Shown one piece after another: positions 33,885 to 43,301 of a stretch of DNA of 64,000 nucleotides. The stretch is from positions 4,751,918 through 4,815,917 of the forward strand of contig CP071065.1 of NCBI GenBank assembly GCA_017164015.1. The letters are read 5' to 3'. Numbering within the stretch: the stretch's first letter is position 1; every line of letters starts with the position of its first letter. The notes beneath the pieces are model-generated. The model had not been told where the DNA came from. It was given only the letters and a program-made list of their open reading frames with translations, and did not search any database. Both the position numbers and the translations under genes were made by a program. The stretch comes from Nostoc sp. UHCC 0702 (lineage in GTDB: Bacteria > Cyanobacteriota > Cyanobacteriia > Cyanobacteriales > Nostocaceae).

Positions 33885-34335
33885 AAAGGTTGTACCGCAA
33901 TAATTTCAGCAATTTATACACAGATAAGCTTTTCGTCTATCTTCAGAAATATTTTCAAATTTGATATTAGTAATTATGCTATTTATAATAATCTGTTTGT
34001 TATTTGTTCATTTTTCATTAACTCCCTAAATTAGTTCGTAAGAGAATTCAAGCAACAGTTAAATGTCATGTTATTACCTAGGTAATAATAAAATTAGCTA
34101 TGAATCAGTAGCTTTGGATACAAATAGTATTAAATCTCAGGGTAGGGAGTATTGCTAATACATCAATCCTTAACTTTTCCCAAGATAAAACTATGCAACT
34201 ACCACCATGATTGCTGTAAATATATTCAAAAATTAAATTTACTCATAATTTATTTATCTGTGAATAGTACTAATGGCAATCTAGTATTATGAGAATTTTT
34301 TACTTTTGACAAACCTTTATAAATTTAGGAAGATT
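33885..34335. other. Intergenic region with an 18-bp perfect palindrome
   Basis: AT-rich, no gene seen. Contains TTATTACCTAGGTAATAA at 34071-34088. The 34300-34335 part carries the ribosome site AGGA for the next gene; the frame open from 34306 is not preferred. Confidence 0.55.
34071..34088. promoter_or_regulatory. Perfect palindrome, possible operator
   Basis: TTATTACCTAGGTAATAA is self-complementary over 18 bp, 248 bp upstream of the hypothetical gene at 34336 and 187 bp after the glycosyltransferase. A dimeric-regulator site is possible; no regulator is identified. Confidence 0.35.
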
Positions 34336-34779
34336 ATGTCTAACGATTACCAGTTTTTTTGTAGAGATTTCTGGCTACCTAGTGATTATGAGTCTGATAA
34401 AGATGGTGAGAGCTTTGTATTTGCTTCTGACGGTTTAGATTTAAGTATTGCTGGTTTTTCTATTATTAATTATTGTCTGGAAGAAGAAAATAAAAATAAA
34501 GTGAAATATGAAAGCCTTTTACAAACTTTGGCTTTTTGCTTAGATTTATTTGGAGAAGAAATCAGCTTTTTATCCCAACATAGTGCCATAGTTCTATTAA
34601 ATGAGATATCTAACAAGTATTCATGGGAGCTTACTTGCTGGCTGCAAAATTACATTTATCCTTCATGGGAGCGTCAAAGAACAATAGACATACCTCGTGT
34701 CATTGATTCTTCTACTTTATTTAAAACCAGCTTAATTACTTGGTTTCCTGTACTGACAAATGCTGAGGCTTCAACTTAA
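34336..34779 (+). CDS. Hypothetical protein
   Basis: 147 aa, not recognised. Soluble, Trp/Tyr/Phe-rich (NDYQFFCRDFWLPSDYE), with a helical middle (YESLLQTLAFCLDLFGEEISFL) and a conserved-looking end (YPSWERQRTIDIPRVID). ATG 34336 has AGGA 5 nt upstream; the longer frame from TTG 34306 is less likely. Base composition is AT-rich. It sits between the glycosyltransferase and the repeat-rich CRISPR flank. Confidence 0.55.
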   Translation: MSNDYQFFCRDFWLPSDYESDKDGESFVFASDGLDLSIAGFSIINYCLEEENKNKVKYESLLQTLAFCLDLFGEEISFLSQHSAIVLLNEISNKYSWELTCWLQNYIYPSWERQRTIDIPRVIDSSTLFKTSLITWFPVLTNAEAST

Positions 34780-34825
34780 AAGGGACTGGGGATTTGGGAT
34801 TGGGTATTGGGAAGATGTTCTTAGA

Positions 34826-34967
34826 GGATGTTTGAAAAGTCGAAAAGTATACTAAGAACCCCTCTCCAAACCTCTCCCCGAAACGGAGAGAGGCTTTGAA
34901 ACCCCCATTCCCTCGTAGGGAACTCGGGGCCCCCATGAAATTCGGGCTAAACCCGAATTTCATGGGG
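34826..34967. repeat. Repeat end and 16-bp perfect hairpin
   Basis: Begins with TTAGAGGATGTTTGAAAAGTC, shortened here to its shared core GAGGATGT-TGAAAAGTC, which also truncates tnpB at 63949. It then has an AACCCCTCTCC hairpin and a perfect stem CCCCATGAAATTCGGG (34931-34946) with its complement at 34952-34967 around a 5-nt loop. Confidence 0.7.
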
Positions 34968-34970
34968 ATT

Positions 34971-35116
34971 AGAGTCCGATTTGATTTATGAAAAATCTAA
35001 GTATCTGTAGGGTGTGTTATGGCGTAGCCTAACGCACCTAAATCGTTAACTGGTGCGTTAGCCTTTGGCGTAACGCACCCTACGTGTATTTCAGAAATCA
35101 AATATGAGTCCTATAG
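34971..35116. repeat. Inverted-repeat element D, copy 2, carrying a nested TAACGCACC element
   Basis: Outer arms GTCCGATTTGATTT and AAATCAAATATGAGTCCTATA-type as in the other D copies. The STRR core is replaced by a separate inverted repeat (GTAGGGTGTGTTA at 35009 to TAACGCACCCTAC near 35082). Confidence 0.72.
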
Positions 35117-35435
35117 TTATATTTTGCTAGTATTTACTAAGGAAGTGCTAAGTTTTAATGTAAAAAGTTACATATAGTTCATAAAACCTCGACAATAACG
35201 AACAATCATTTTATGATTATGTAATCAGCTTGATGTTTGGCACGGCAAAGCGGGGGCAAAATCCCTGGAGTCCCGCCAAAATCGCCAGAACCTTGACAAA
35301 TCAATAATTACAGCGTTTCAATAGTTAGAGTAAATGCAACTATTTTGCAATAAAATTGGCTGAAAATTACCAAAATTTCTCCCCCGCCAAAAACCCTAAC
35401 AGAAAGCTTGCTCTGTAACAGTTTCAGACTGAAGA
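35117..35435 (+). promoter_or_regulatory. Putative CRISPR leader
   Basis: About 320 bp, AT-rich, without an ORF, immediately before the first repeat, at the end opposite the degenerate last repeat; this polarity marks it as the leader. A possible promoter is TTGACA at 35293-35298 with TTCAAT 18 bp later. Transcription would run on the plus strand. Confidence 0.6.
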
Positions 35436-37314
35436 GTTTCAACTCACTACTACCCCGCAAGGGGATTGAAACCATCTTGTGCTATCACATCCTCCCTAAC
35501 CTTTAAGTTTCAACTCACTACTACCCCGCAAGGGGATTGAAACCCATTAAGATTTGATGGAAAAATCAGTCAATTAATAGAGTTTCAACTCACTACTACC
35601 CCGCAAGGGGATTGAAACTAAAGAAAAATTACATTATTATTTTTCGTGATGGAAAAGTTTCAACTCACTACTACCCCGCAAGGGGATTGAAACACTGCTT
35701 CAAAAATATTCTCTACATTCCAGGCAATTTGGTTTCAACTCACTACTACCCCGCAAGGGGATTGAAACTCCTCTAAGGTGGCTGCCTTCGGGAATAATTC
35801 TTAGTTTCAACTCACTACTACCCCGCAAGGGGATTGAAACCTTATAGTCAACCTATTGACGAAACTAGATGAATTTGTTTCAACTCACTACTACCCCGCA
35901 AGGGGATTGAAACGGGCAACTCTTTGTTGAGCAAATCAGAGATTATTTCTGTTTCAACTCACTACTACCCCGCAAGGGGATTGAAACTACCTTTGCCACC
36001 AGACATCAAAAATGCCCTAGAAAGTTTCAACTCACTACTACCCCGCAAGGGGATTGAAACGGGCGAACCATTTTATATATTTACTCCTATAGGATCAAGG
36101 TTTCAACTCACTACTACCCCGCAAGGGGATTGAAACGTTGACATCGGAGCTTACGAATACAAGCCTTGATGTTTCAACTCACTACTACCCCGCAAGGGGA
36201 TTGAAACCCTCGCCCAATAGACGGCGATCGCAATGGCTCTGCGGGTTTCAACTCACTACTACCCCGCAAGGGGATTGAAACTAAAATGTTTAATAATCTT
36301 GACGATAAGCCTTCCTTTCTTGTTTCAACTCACTACTACCCCGCAAGGGGATTGAAACATTGGCTCAAAGGGCAATCTAGGGAACGTTTCAAGGCGTTTC
36401 AACTCACTACTACCCCGCAAGGGGATTGAAACAAAGCATTCTTAGAGGAAATTAGCGATCGCACTCTACGTTTCAACTCACTACTACCCCGCAAGGGGAT
36501 TGAAACACCGCTGTGTTTTCACAGCAGTTTTTTCTTTGCTGTGTTTCAACTCACTACTACCCCGCAAGGGGATTGAAACGATCATTTCAATATCACTTAC
36601 GAATGACCTCTCCGTTTCAACTCACTACTACCCCGCAAGGGGATTGAAACTAGAAATCGCCCTGATAAGCTCTATGCTTGTCGGGGCGTTTCAACTCACT
36701 ACTACCCCGCAAGGGGATTGAAACATCGTCCCTCGAATTTAATTAGGCGATCGCTTACAAGGTTTCAACTCACTACTACCCCGCAAGGGGATTGAAACAA
36801 GACAAAGGTTGTACTTCTCTTTAAAATCCTGCGTTTCAACTCACTACTACCCCGCAAGGGGATTGAAACAGTGCGTCGCCTGTGGGTTTATCATTATCCC
36901 GGTCAATGTTTCAACTCACTACTACCCCGCAAGGGGATTGAAACAAATTCAACTTATACGGACGCACAATGAGCGACGGACGGTTTCAACTCACTACTAC
37001 CCCGCAAGGGGATTGAAACATTCTTGATCATCGTCAGGATCATCGTTGAAAAATTTGTTTCAACTCACTACTACCCCGCAAGGGGATTGAAACAAAGACT
37101 TTTTATTATTGCCTACTCCAACTGCTACAGTTTCAACTCACTACTACCCCGCAAGGGGATTGAAACAAGAATATATCCGACATGCTGAGAATAGTTGACA
37201 AAGTTTCAACTCACTACTACCCCGCAAGGGGATTGAAACGGTTGAGCAATCCAAGCGATCGCTCGATAAATTCAAGGGTTTCAACTCACTACTACCCCGC
37301 AAGGGGATTAAAAC
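35436..37314 (+). CRISPR. CRISPR array, 26 repeats of 37 bp, 25 spacers
   Basis: The repeat starts GTTTCAACTCACTACTACCC and ends CGCAAGGGGATTGAAAC, with an inner CCCC-GCAA-GGGG mini-hairpin. Repeat starts run from 35436 at 71-77 bp intervals to 37278; spacers are 34-40 nt. The first 25 repeats look identical. The last (37278-37314) has GATTAAAAC instead of GATTGAAAC and marks the leader-distal end. ATTGAAAC 3' ends like this are common in cyanobacterial type I-D/III arrays, giving the usual 8-nt crRNA tag (family knowledge). No cas gene lies in this window, so it depends on Cas proteins encoded elsewhere. Spacers at 36208, 36433, 36725 and 37240 each contain the HIP1 octamer. Confidence 0.99.
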
Positions 37315-37618
37315 ATGCAACCAAAACTCTCACAAGCCCACCCTACCAAAGCGATGCTTTATTTCCCCTCCCTGTGAACGGGGAGGGGATTAAGGGGAGC
37401 CAGTGCGGTCTTGGGGTCTCCCCAAGTGGAGCAAGAGACTGACAAATAAAAAAATACTCAATTACTTCTTGTGGGGTGGACATCTTGTCCGCCCATAGCC
37501 AAGGGCGGGCGAGACGCCCACCCCACAAGACCACAAGATTGGATAATTTATTTGTTGGAAGTCCCCAACTGGCGTGTGGGGTTCTTGATATAACTCTTAA
37601 CTCAGCACTCAGGACTTT
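37315..37618. other. Gap between CRISPR array and rca
   Basis: Contains a GC-rich hairpin repeat (CCCCTCCC-TGTGAAC-GGGGAGGGG, about 37365-37390) and direct repeat F copy 1. No gene. Confidence 0.65.
37461..37564. repeat. Direct repeat F, copy 1
   Basis: ATTACTTCTTGTGGGGTGGA, then a GTCCGCCC...GGGCGGGC stem, CGCCCACCCCAC, and TTGGATAATTTATTTGTTGG ending AAGTCCC. The second copy at 39702-39798 has the same orientation, and the two bracket rca plus the Uma2 gene. Confidence 0.88.
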
Positions 37619-38866
37619 CTAATTTTTCCCATTCGGACGCTGAATAATCGTTTCTATCACCCGCCGCTTGGCTTTCGGATCAATCCCTACCAAACGCACA
37701 TACTCATTGCTATATTCAGCTAAACTGGATTCTAAACTTGAGATGGCATCTGACTCTGCATCAATGTGGCTGTTAACACAACTTTGCCAAGAACCTGTAC
37801 GGAAACGACGCTCATCTACATGTTCAATGCTGATTTTGTAACCTTGAGACAAAATTTGTCTAATCTGTTCTTGTGTCTCTAGGCTTAAATGCGTATTTGA
37901 TGCTTTCTGTTTTTGAGAACCATTACTGGACGGCTGACTACTAAATTCCTCAGCAGCAGGTGGTGCAGATTGGTAATTTTTACCTCGATTGAGTCGATTG
38001 TATTGATCAACTAACTGGGAATTTTCCACCCGTTTTTGTTCACCCACCATCAATTTACCAGACTCAATTAAGTGCGACAAACTGAAATCTGGCTTTTTAA
38101 AGTTTGGTGGCCCTTCTACACTATTCACCACACGCAAAGAAATCCGCTCAAAACCGATTTCATGAATGAAATTGCGGATTTGTTCGTCATAAATTCGGGA
38201 ACGCACAGCACTAAAAAAGTCAATCGATTGATTGGGAAAAGTATCAACTAATTGCTCTACTTCTCGCGGCGAAAGTCCGTCTTCAGCAAAAATTCCGCCC
38301 ACAATTCCCACCTTGTCATCGCGGTTGGGTTCCCAGTAGAATTTCTCCATCCTACCATCCCGAATTAATGGTGCATAGAGAGTAGAAAAATCATTACCTG
38401 TGACAATAATCGGCACACGACGTAAAGGTGTGGAATCATAACTTCCAGGTAACTGCACATCTGTGGGATTATCAGCAATATTCATCAATGTGGCATTCAC
38501 CAATTGCGTATTTACTGTATATTGAGTGCCTTCATCAAAACGTCCTGCACCCGCATCTAAATCATTAATCATCAGCACGCACATTTTACCGCGCACCTTG
38601 ATTAATTCTGCTGTTTCACGATAGCGCAGACGAATTAATCTTGCTGGATCTCCTGCATCTGGACTTTCCAATTCTCCACCAGATATCAAGGTGACTTCGA
38701 TACCCATTTTCTCGAAGACTAATTCACATTGAAAAGTCTTGCCTTCACCTTTACGTCCATGAATTCCCAAAATCACAGGTACTCGAACACCAGGAAGATT
38801 CAAAAAGTTTTTGGTGATGTGGACGGCAAGTTTATCTAAAAAGCGAGGAGCAATATAGTAACTCAT
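37619..38866 (-). CDS. rca: Rubisco activase with C-terminal SSU-like domain
   Basis: 415-aa AAA+ remodeller that releases inhibitory sugar phosphates from Rubisco in the cytosol or carboxysome. Walker A GIHGRKGEGKT at 34-44, Walker B CVLMINDLDAG at about 96-105, sensor region VPIIVTGNDFSTLYAPLIRDGRMEKFYW. A Ser/Gln-rich linker (about 295-325) leads to a C-terminal RbcS-like (SSUL) domain from LSLETQEQIRQILSQGYKIS to the end, which resembles this window's RbcS (EYSNEYVRLVGID versus QYSNNYIRVVGFD). SSUL domains in cyanobacterial Rca bind Rubisco in condensates or carboxysomes (established). It follows rbcLXS on the same strand, with an Uma2 gene in between. Confidence 0.95.
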   Translation of the reverse strand: MSYYIAPRFLDKLAVHITKNFLNLPGVRVPVILGIHGRKGEGKTFQCELVFEKMGIEVTLISGGELESPDAGDPARLIRLRYRETAELIKVRGKMCVLMINDLDAGAGRFDEGTQYTVNTQLVNATLMNIADNPTDVQLPGSYDSTPLRRVPIIVTGNDFSTLYAPLIRDGRMEKFYWEPNRDDKVGIVGGIFAEDGLSPREVEQLVDTFPNQSIDFFSAVRSRIYDEQIRNFIHEIGFERISLRVVNSVEGPPNFKKPDFSLSHLIESGKLMVGEQKRVENSQLVDQYNRLNRGKNYQSAPPAAEEFSSQPSSNGSQKQKASNTHLSLETQEQIRQILSQGYKISIEHVDERRFRTGSWQSCVNSHIDAESDAISSLESSLAEYSNEYVRLVGIDPKAKRRVIETIIQRPNGKN

Positions 38867-38940
38867 GAAATTATCTTTAGTTATTACGGACTAGAATAAT
38901 GTTAAGTTTTTTTGGTTGCTATTGTTCATTAGCTTTCTAA

Positions 38941-39621
38941 TTAAAAATTTCGTGTTAGCTGCTGCACAAAATCTGCATGTTCTTGACTATTCAGTCCTTG
39001 TTGTAACACGGCTAAAACTTGTGTCATTTTTCCTGTACGTAATGCCTGTATATCCAACCACAAACCAGGAAAAACACGACTTTTGATCACTCCATCTGTA
39101 CCCGGTTCTAATGACACATATTCTTCGTTTTGCAAACTGAACCAATCGAGTTTATTCTCTAAACTCTGCCAGACAATGTACTCTTTCACACCGTTGCGAC
39201 GGTAGGCTCTTTTCTTATCATATAAGTCATTGGCTGCGCTGCTAGCTGCAACTTCTGCAACTAATTCTGGTGCGCCTTCAATGTAATCATCACTACTAAT
39301 ACGTGCTTGTCCACCTAAACGTTCATCTATTAAAAGTACTACATCAGGCTGTGGTTCGTTGTCTAAATCTAGCCGTACTGTGGAATTATCACCTAACTCA
39401 ACTCCTGGAGTATAAACTTTGTAAGTTCCTAGCCAGATTATCAAGTCTCCATGAGGTTTTCCATGACTGTTGAAACGTAAAGGTGATGCCACGTAAACAA
39501 CTCCTTCTATTAATTCTGCTTTCTGAATATGTGGCATCGCACTATAACGACGCTCAAATTCGTGGCGGGAGAGTCTGTCGCCACTTTCTAACGGCGGGAT
39601 GCGCTCTAGAGATGATGTCAT
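38941..39621 (-). CDS. Uma2 family protein inserted between rbcS and rca
   Basis: 226 aa from ATG 39621 (TGAGGA 9 nt upstream). Uma2/DUF820: LSRHEFERRYSAMPHIQKAELIEGVVYVASP, then QPDVVLLIDE with the first Asp, PELVAEVAASSAANDLYDKKRAYRRNGVKEYIVW with Glu and Lys in place, and the GLWLDIQALRTG end. Only distantly related to the other Uma2 genes here. It is 74 bp upstream of rca on the same strand and could be cotranscribed. Direct repeat F copies at 39702 and 37461 flank the Uma2-rca pair. A link to Rubisco is doubtful. Confidence 0.85.
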   Translation of the reverse strand: MTSSLERIPPLESGDRLSRHEFERRYSAMPHIQKAELIEGVVYVASPLRFNSHGKPHGDLIIWLGTYKVYTPGVELGDNSTVRLDLDNEPQPDVVLLIDERLGGQARISSDDYIEGAPELVAEVAASSAANDLYDKKRAYRRNGVKEYIVWQSLENKLDWFSLQNEEYVSLEPGTDGVIKSRVFPGLWLDIQALRTGKMTQVLAVLQQGLNSQEHADFVQQLTRNF

Positions 39622-39701
39622 TAGCAGATTCCTCAAAGGATTGTTGCTAGATTTAGTATAGGCAATTCTTATCGGGAGCATCCCACTTTTTCACCTGTCC
39701 G

Positions 39702-39798
39702 ATTACTTCTTGTGGGGTGGACATCTTGTCCGCCCTTGGCTATGGGCGGGCGAGACGCCCACCCCACTTGATTGGATAATTTATTTGTTGGAAGTCCC
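39702..39798. repeat. Direct repeat F, copy 2
   Basis: As copy 1 at 37461 but 7 bp shorter, and the loop between the GTCCGCCC and GGGCGGGC arms reads TTGGCTAT where copy 1 reads ATAGCCAA, i.e. the loop is inverted. Confidence 0.88.
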
Positions 39799-39985
39799 AT
39801 AAGGTATATTCAATTCATTATTTAATATCACGCAGAGGCGCTAAGACGCAGAGAGTTTTTAAAGTTTATTATGGCTAATTAGACGGACTTGTTGACATTA
39901 AAGAAGAGAGGCAGAATTAACTGCCTCTCGGATTGAAAGTAAATTTAAAAGGTGTCAGATGAAGTGTTTTTCAGCTTTGACCTTT

Positions 39986-40315
39986 TTAGTATCTGCTGGG
40001 TTTGTGAACGATAAAGCTGAGAATTTGGCACTGCTTGATGTTATCAAAACCTACAACACGGATGTAGTTGTTGGAATATTGGGAACGGCAACCTTGAATT
40101 TCGTTCAGTACTTCTTGAGTAGATTTAGCGCCAAACAAAGGCAGCTTCCACAATGTCCAGTATAATTCGGTTGGCTCTGAGGTTTCGTTGAACTCAATTG
40201 CGGGAATATAACCTTGACTCAGGATGTACTGAATCTGCTTGGCAATTTGAGCGTCAGAAAGGGGAGGCAGATAAGAAAGGGTTTCGTAACGACGCTCTTT
40301 TGGTAGAGTTTGCAT
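39986..40315 (-). CDS. rbcS: Ribulose bisphosphate carboxylase small subunit
   Basis: 109-aa small subunit of form IB Rubisco (L8S8): MQTLPKERRYETLSYLPPLS, QIQYILSQGYIPAIEF, YWTLWKLPLFGAKSTQEVL, YIRVVGFDNIKQCQILSFIV. Full length without interruption. It is third in rbcL-rbcX-rbcS on the minus strand, 89 bp after rbcX. Works in the carboxysome. Confidence 0.98.
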   Translation of the reverse strand: MQTLPKERRYETLSYLPPLSDAQIAKQIQYILSQGYIPAIEFNETSEPTELYWTLWKLPLFGAKSTQEVLNEIQGCRSQYSNNYIRVVGFDNIKQCQILSFIVHKPSRY

Positions 40316-40404
40316 GGCTGGTGATAATAAGTTGCTATGTTTTACTACTGGGTTGACTTAGTAATTGGATAAGTTATCCAAAATTTGGGTCTGTTGTTTG
40401 TCTA

Positions 40405-40770
40405 TTATTCGGTTTCAGGGCTGGGGTTGGATAAATTGAGTTGCGTACTCCTTTCTAAATGCTGGCGACGTTGTTCCATGTTGCTTTGCTGAATGCCAGT
40501 ACGAACCATTTCCGGTAAGAAATCACTTACTTCCTCGGCTATGTGTTCTCTGACAGTCATAATCCGCAATGCCAAATCTGGCTTTTCTTTGAACAGTGCC
40601 TTAATATATGCTTCTCCATCTTGAACTTTGCCAGATGAGAAGTTTTGCAGCCAAAGTGCCAACGGAGGATTCGTTTCGCCCAGCTGTGCCAAGACTGTCC
40701 TTAGAGCCTGATAAGTCAGGTAACTTTGGAGAGTCTTGGCAGTGTCCTTCGCAATTTGCTTAAGATTCAT
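40405..40770 (-). CDS. rbcX: Rubisco assembly chaperone RbcX
   Basis: 121-aa dimeric chaperone that binds the C-terminal peptide of RbcL during assembly of the large-subunit octamer. Helical, with the characteristic MNLKQIAKDTAKTLQSYLTY, QALRTVLAQLGETNPPLALWL and FLPEMVRTGIQQSNMEQRRQHLE. Located between rbcL and rbcS as in many beta-cyanobacteria. Confidence 0.96.
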   Translation of the reverse strand: MNLKQIAKDTAKTLQSYLTYQALRTVLAQLGETNPPLALWLQNFSSGKVQDGEAYIKALFKEKPDLALRIMTVREHIAEEVSDFLPEMVRTGIQQSNMEQRRQHLERSTQLNLSNPSPETE

Positions 40771-40994
40771 GCTTGACCCCAGCCAGATAAGAGTTATGAG
40801 TTATGAGTTATGAGTTAATGTAACTCCTAAACGGCAGTTGCTTTAAGTCGGCAAAGCCGACGACAGTCGCGCGGCTGTCGGGAAACCCTTTCGGCAGTTC
40901 CTCCTGGGGGAAACCCCCAAGATCGGACTACCTCACCACGGCGCTGTCTCCCCAACGCACTGCCTCCTCTTAACTTCTAACTTCTAACTTGACA
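40771..40994. repeat. rbcL-rbcX spacer with STRR and hairpins
   Basis: AGTTATG heptamers at 40795-40820, hairpins from GGCAGTTGC through CGGCAAAGCCG and GGGGGAAACCCCC, and CTTCTAA units at 40974-40992. It could attenuate or process the polycistronic transcript (inference). Confidence 0.7.
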
Positions 40995-42425
40995 TCAGAC
41001 AGTATCAACTGACTCGAATTCAAACTTAATTTCTTTCCACAGTTCGCAAGCAGCAGCCAATTCAGGAGACCACTTAGCAGCTTCGCGGATAATATCGTTA
41101 CCTTCACGAGCCAAGTTACGGCCTTCGTTACGGGCTTGAACACAAGCTTCCAAGGCGACGCGGTTAGCGGTAGCGCCAGGAGCGTTACCCCAGGGGTGAC
41201 CGAGGGTACCACCACCGAATTGTAGTACGGAGTCATCACCAAAGATTTCAACTAGTGCGGGCATGTGCCAAATGTGGATACCACCAGAAGCAACTGCCAT
41301 TACACCAGGCATGGAAGCCCAATCTTGGGTGAAGTAGATACCGCGAGATCTGTCTTGTTCAACGTAGTTCTCGCGCAATAGGTCAACAAAGCCCATTGTG
41401 ATGGCGCGATCGCCTTCTAATTTACCAACAACTGTACCTGTGTGGATGTGGTCACCACCAGACATCCGCAGGGCTTTAGCCAATACACGGAAGTGGATAC
41501 CGTGGTTCTTTTGACGGTCGATGACTGCGTGCATCGCGCGGTGGATGTGCAACAAAATACCGTTGTCACGACACCAACGAGCCAATGTGGTGTTGGCGGT
41601 GAAACCTGCGGTCAGGTAGTCATGCATGATGATGGGCTGTTTGAGTTCTTTAGCGAACTCAGCCCGCTTCAGCATTTCTTCGCAGGTAGGAGCGGTAACG
41701 TTTAGGTAGTGACCTTTGATTTCGCCGGTTTCTGCTTGGGCTTTAGTGATTGCTTCAGCTACAAACAAGAAGCGATCGCGCCATCTTTGGAATGGTGCGG
41801 AGTTGATGTTTTCGTCGTCTTTGGTGAAGTCTAAACCACCGCGTAAACATTCATACACAGCGCGACCGTAGTTCTTCGCAGATAGACCGAGCTTGGGTTT
41901 GATGGTACAACCCAGCAAAGGACGACCGTATTTGTTGATTTTGTCACGCTCAACTTGGATACCGTGGGGAGGGCCTTGGAAGGTCTTCAGGTAAGCTACA
42001 GGAATCCGTAAGTCTTCTAGACGCAGAGCTTTCAAAGCTTTGAAACCAAACACGTTACCTACGATGGAGGTAAACATGTTGGTGACAGAACCTTCTTCAA
42101 ACAGATCTAAAGGATAAGCAATGTAAGCAATAAATTGGTTATCTTCACCGGGAACTGGTTCGATGTCGTAGCAACGACCTTTGTAGCGATCTAGGTCGGT
42201 GAGCAAGTCAGTCCATACAGTTGTCCAAGTACCAGTGGAAGACTCAGCCGCTACCGCAGCACCTGCTTCTTCAAAGGGAACACCAGGCTGGGGTGTAACC
42301 CGGAATGCCGCCAGAATATCTGTATCTTTAGGTGTGTAATCGGGTGTGTAATAAGTTAGTCTGTAATCTTTAACCCCGGCTTGATACCCAGATTTTGACT
42401 GAGTCTTCGTTTGAGCGTAAGACAT
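40995..42425 (-). CDS. rbcL: Ribulose bisphosphate carboxylase large subunit
   Basis: 476-aa form IB catalytic subunit that carboxylates RuBP in the Calvin cycle. The active site is intact: GLDFTKDDENINS (lysine to be carbamylated, Asp and Glu for Mg2+), GCTIKPKLGLSAKNYGRA, HRAMHAVIDR (His), SGGDHIHTGTVVGKLEGD and FGGGTLGHPWGNAPGA. Start ATG 42425 (MSYAQTKTQSK) has AGGGA 8 nt upstream; the frame is open to 42491 but the family starts at MSYAQT. First gene of rbcLXS. Confidence 0.99.
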   Translation of the reverse strand: MSYAQTKTQSKSGYQAGVKDYRLTYYTPDYTPKDTDILAAFRVTPQPGVPFEEAGAAVAAESSTGTWTTVWTDLLTDLDRYKGRCYDIEPVPGEDNQFIAYIAYPLDLFEEGSVTNMFTSIVGNVFGFKALKALRLEDLRIPVAYLKTFQGPPHGIQVERDKINKYGRPLLGCTIKPKLGLSAKNYGRAVYECLRGGLDFTKDDENINSAPFQRWRDRFLFVAEAITKAQAETGEIKGHYLNVTAPTCEEMLKRAEFAKELKQPIIMHDYLTAGFTANTTLARWCRDNGILLHIHRAMHAVIDRQKNHGIHFRVLAKALRMSGGDHIHTGTVVGKLEGDRAITMGFVDLLRENYVEQDRSRGIYFTQDWASMPGVMAVASGGIHIWHMPALVEIFGDDSVLQFGGGTLGHPWGNAPGATANRVALEACVQARNEGRNLAREGNDIIREAAKWSPELAAACELWKEIKFEFESVDTV

Positions 42426-43301
42426 ATAATTCCCTTCCAAGAAGTCACTCTTTTTACTTATCAAATCACGTTCTGTGCAACTTTCTCTCACACCCGCTTT
42501 TTCCCACCATCACCGGGAGAAAAATCAGGAAAAATCTTTTGTTAGAGGTTGCCTTTGGCAGAGGGTAGCAATTTTTCGGCAACGAACACTTAGTTATAAA
42601 TGTTTTCCCCACTTCTGGGTGCATGACCTAGCGCTTCTACTTTTCCCTCGTCCCATTAGTAAAAATTCTCTTTTCTCTGTTCCTTTTTACTCTGCTAAAT
42701 CTTGTCTGTTATAACAAAAACTTTGCATCTTGCAGAAAGTATTTGATTATTACCCTCCACACCGGATATTTTGGGAAATGGGCTTATTAGCGCACATTCC
42801 TGCCTCCGTACTTCTGTTGTCTTCCCTATTGTCGGCAAGACGGGGAGAGAATTTGCTTGACAGAGATTCAGCAGAGTGGTATGTGAAAGTTCAACTAATT
42901 GCACACGGCGTAATTTGTAACTTGTCTCACAATATATCAAGAAATTGATAAGTTATTCTTTGAAAATTTTTAACTTATATATTTAGATTTGTTATTACAT
43001 AAAGATTTAAACATTTTGTTAAGAATTATTTACAAAAGCATACTCTGACTGTATGGGGATGGGGGGATGGGGGGATGAGGGAGATGAGGGAGATGGGGAG
43101 ATGGGGAGATGAGGGGGATGGGGGGATGAGGGAGATGAGGGAGATGAGGGAGATGAGGGAGATGAGGGAGATGAGGGAGATGAGGGAGATGAGGGAGATG
43201 AGGGGGATGGGGGATGGGGGGATGAGGGAGATGAGGGGGATGGGGAGATGGGGGGATGAGGGAGATGAGGGGGATGGGGAGATAGTTTTTCCCAATGCCC
43301 A
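42426..43301. other. Upstream region of the rbc operon
   Basis: About 600 bp of non-repetitive DNA (42426-43020), presumably leader and promoter. Frames at 42475-42714 and 42730-42948 have no coding signs. The distal part (43052-43285) is a GATGAGGGA minisatellite followed at 43302 by the IS. Known rbcL promoters of heterocystous cyanobacteria lie several hundred bp upstream, so the IS is just beyond the expected promoter zone. Confidence 0.55.
43052..43285. repeat. 9-bp minisatellite GATGAGGGA / GATGGGGAG
   Basis: About 25 nonamer units, the middle ones perfect (GAGGGAGAT x9). Same family as 18513-18795. All frames open; not coding. Confidence 0.95.

Noticed and set aside
35924..37442. Short plus-strand frames containing VSTHYYPARGLK
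   Set aside because: Translations of the CRISPR repeat plus spacers.
42475..42948. Two short plus-strand frames upstream of rbcL
   Set aside because: No recognisable domain, no ribosome site, and they lie in the expected rbc promoter/leader region.
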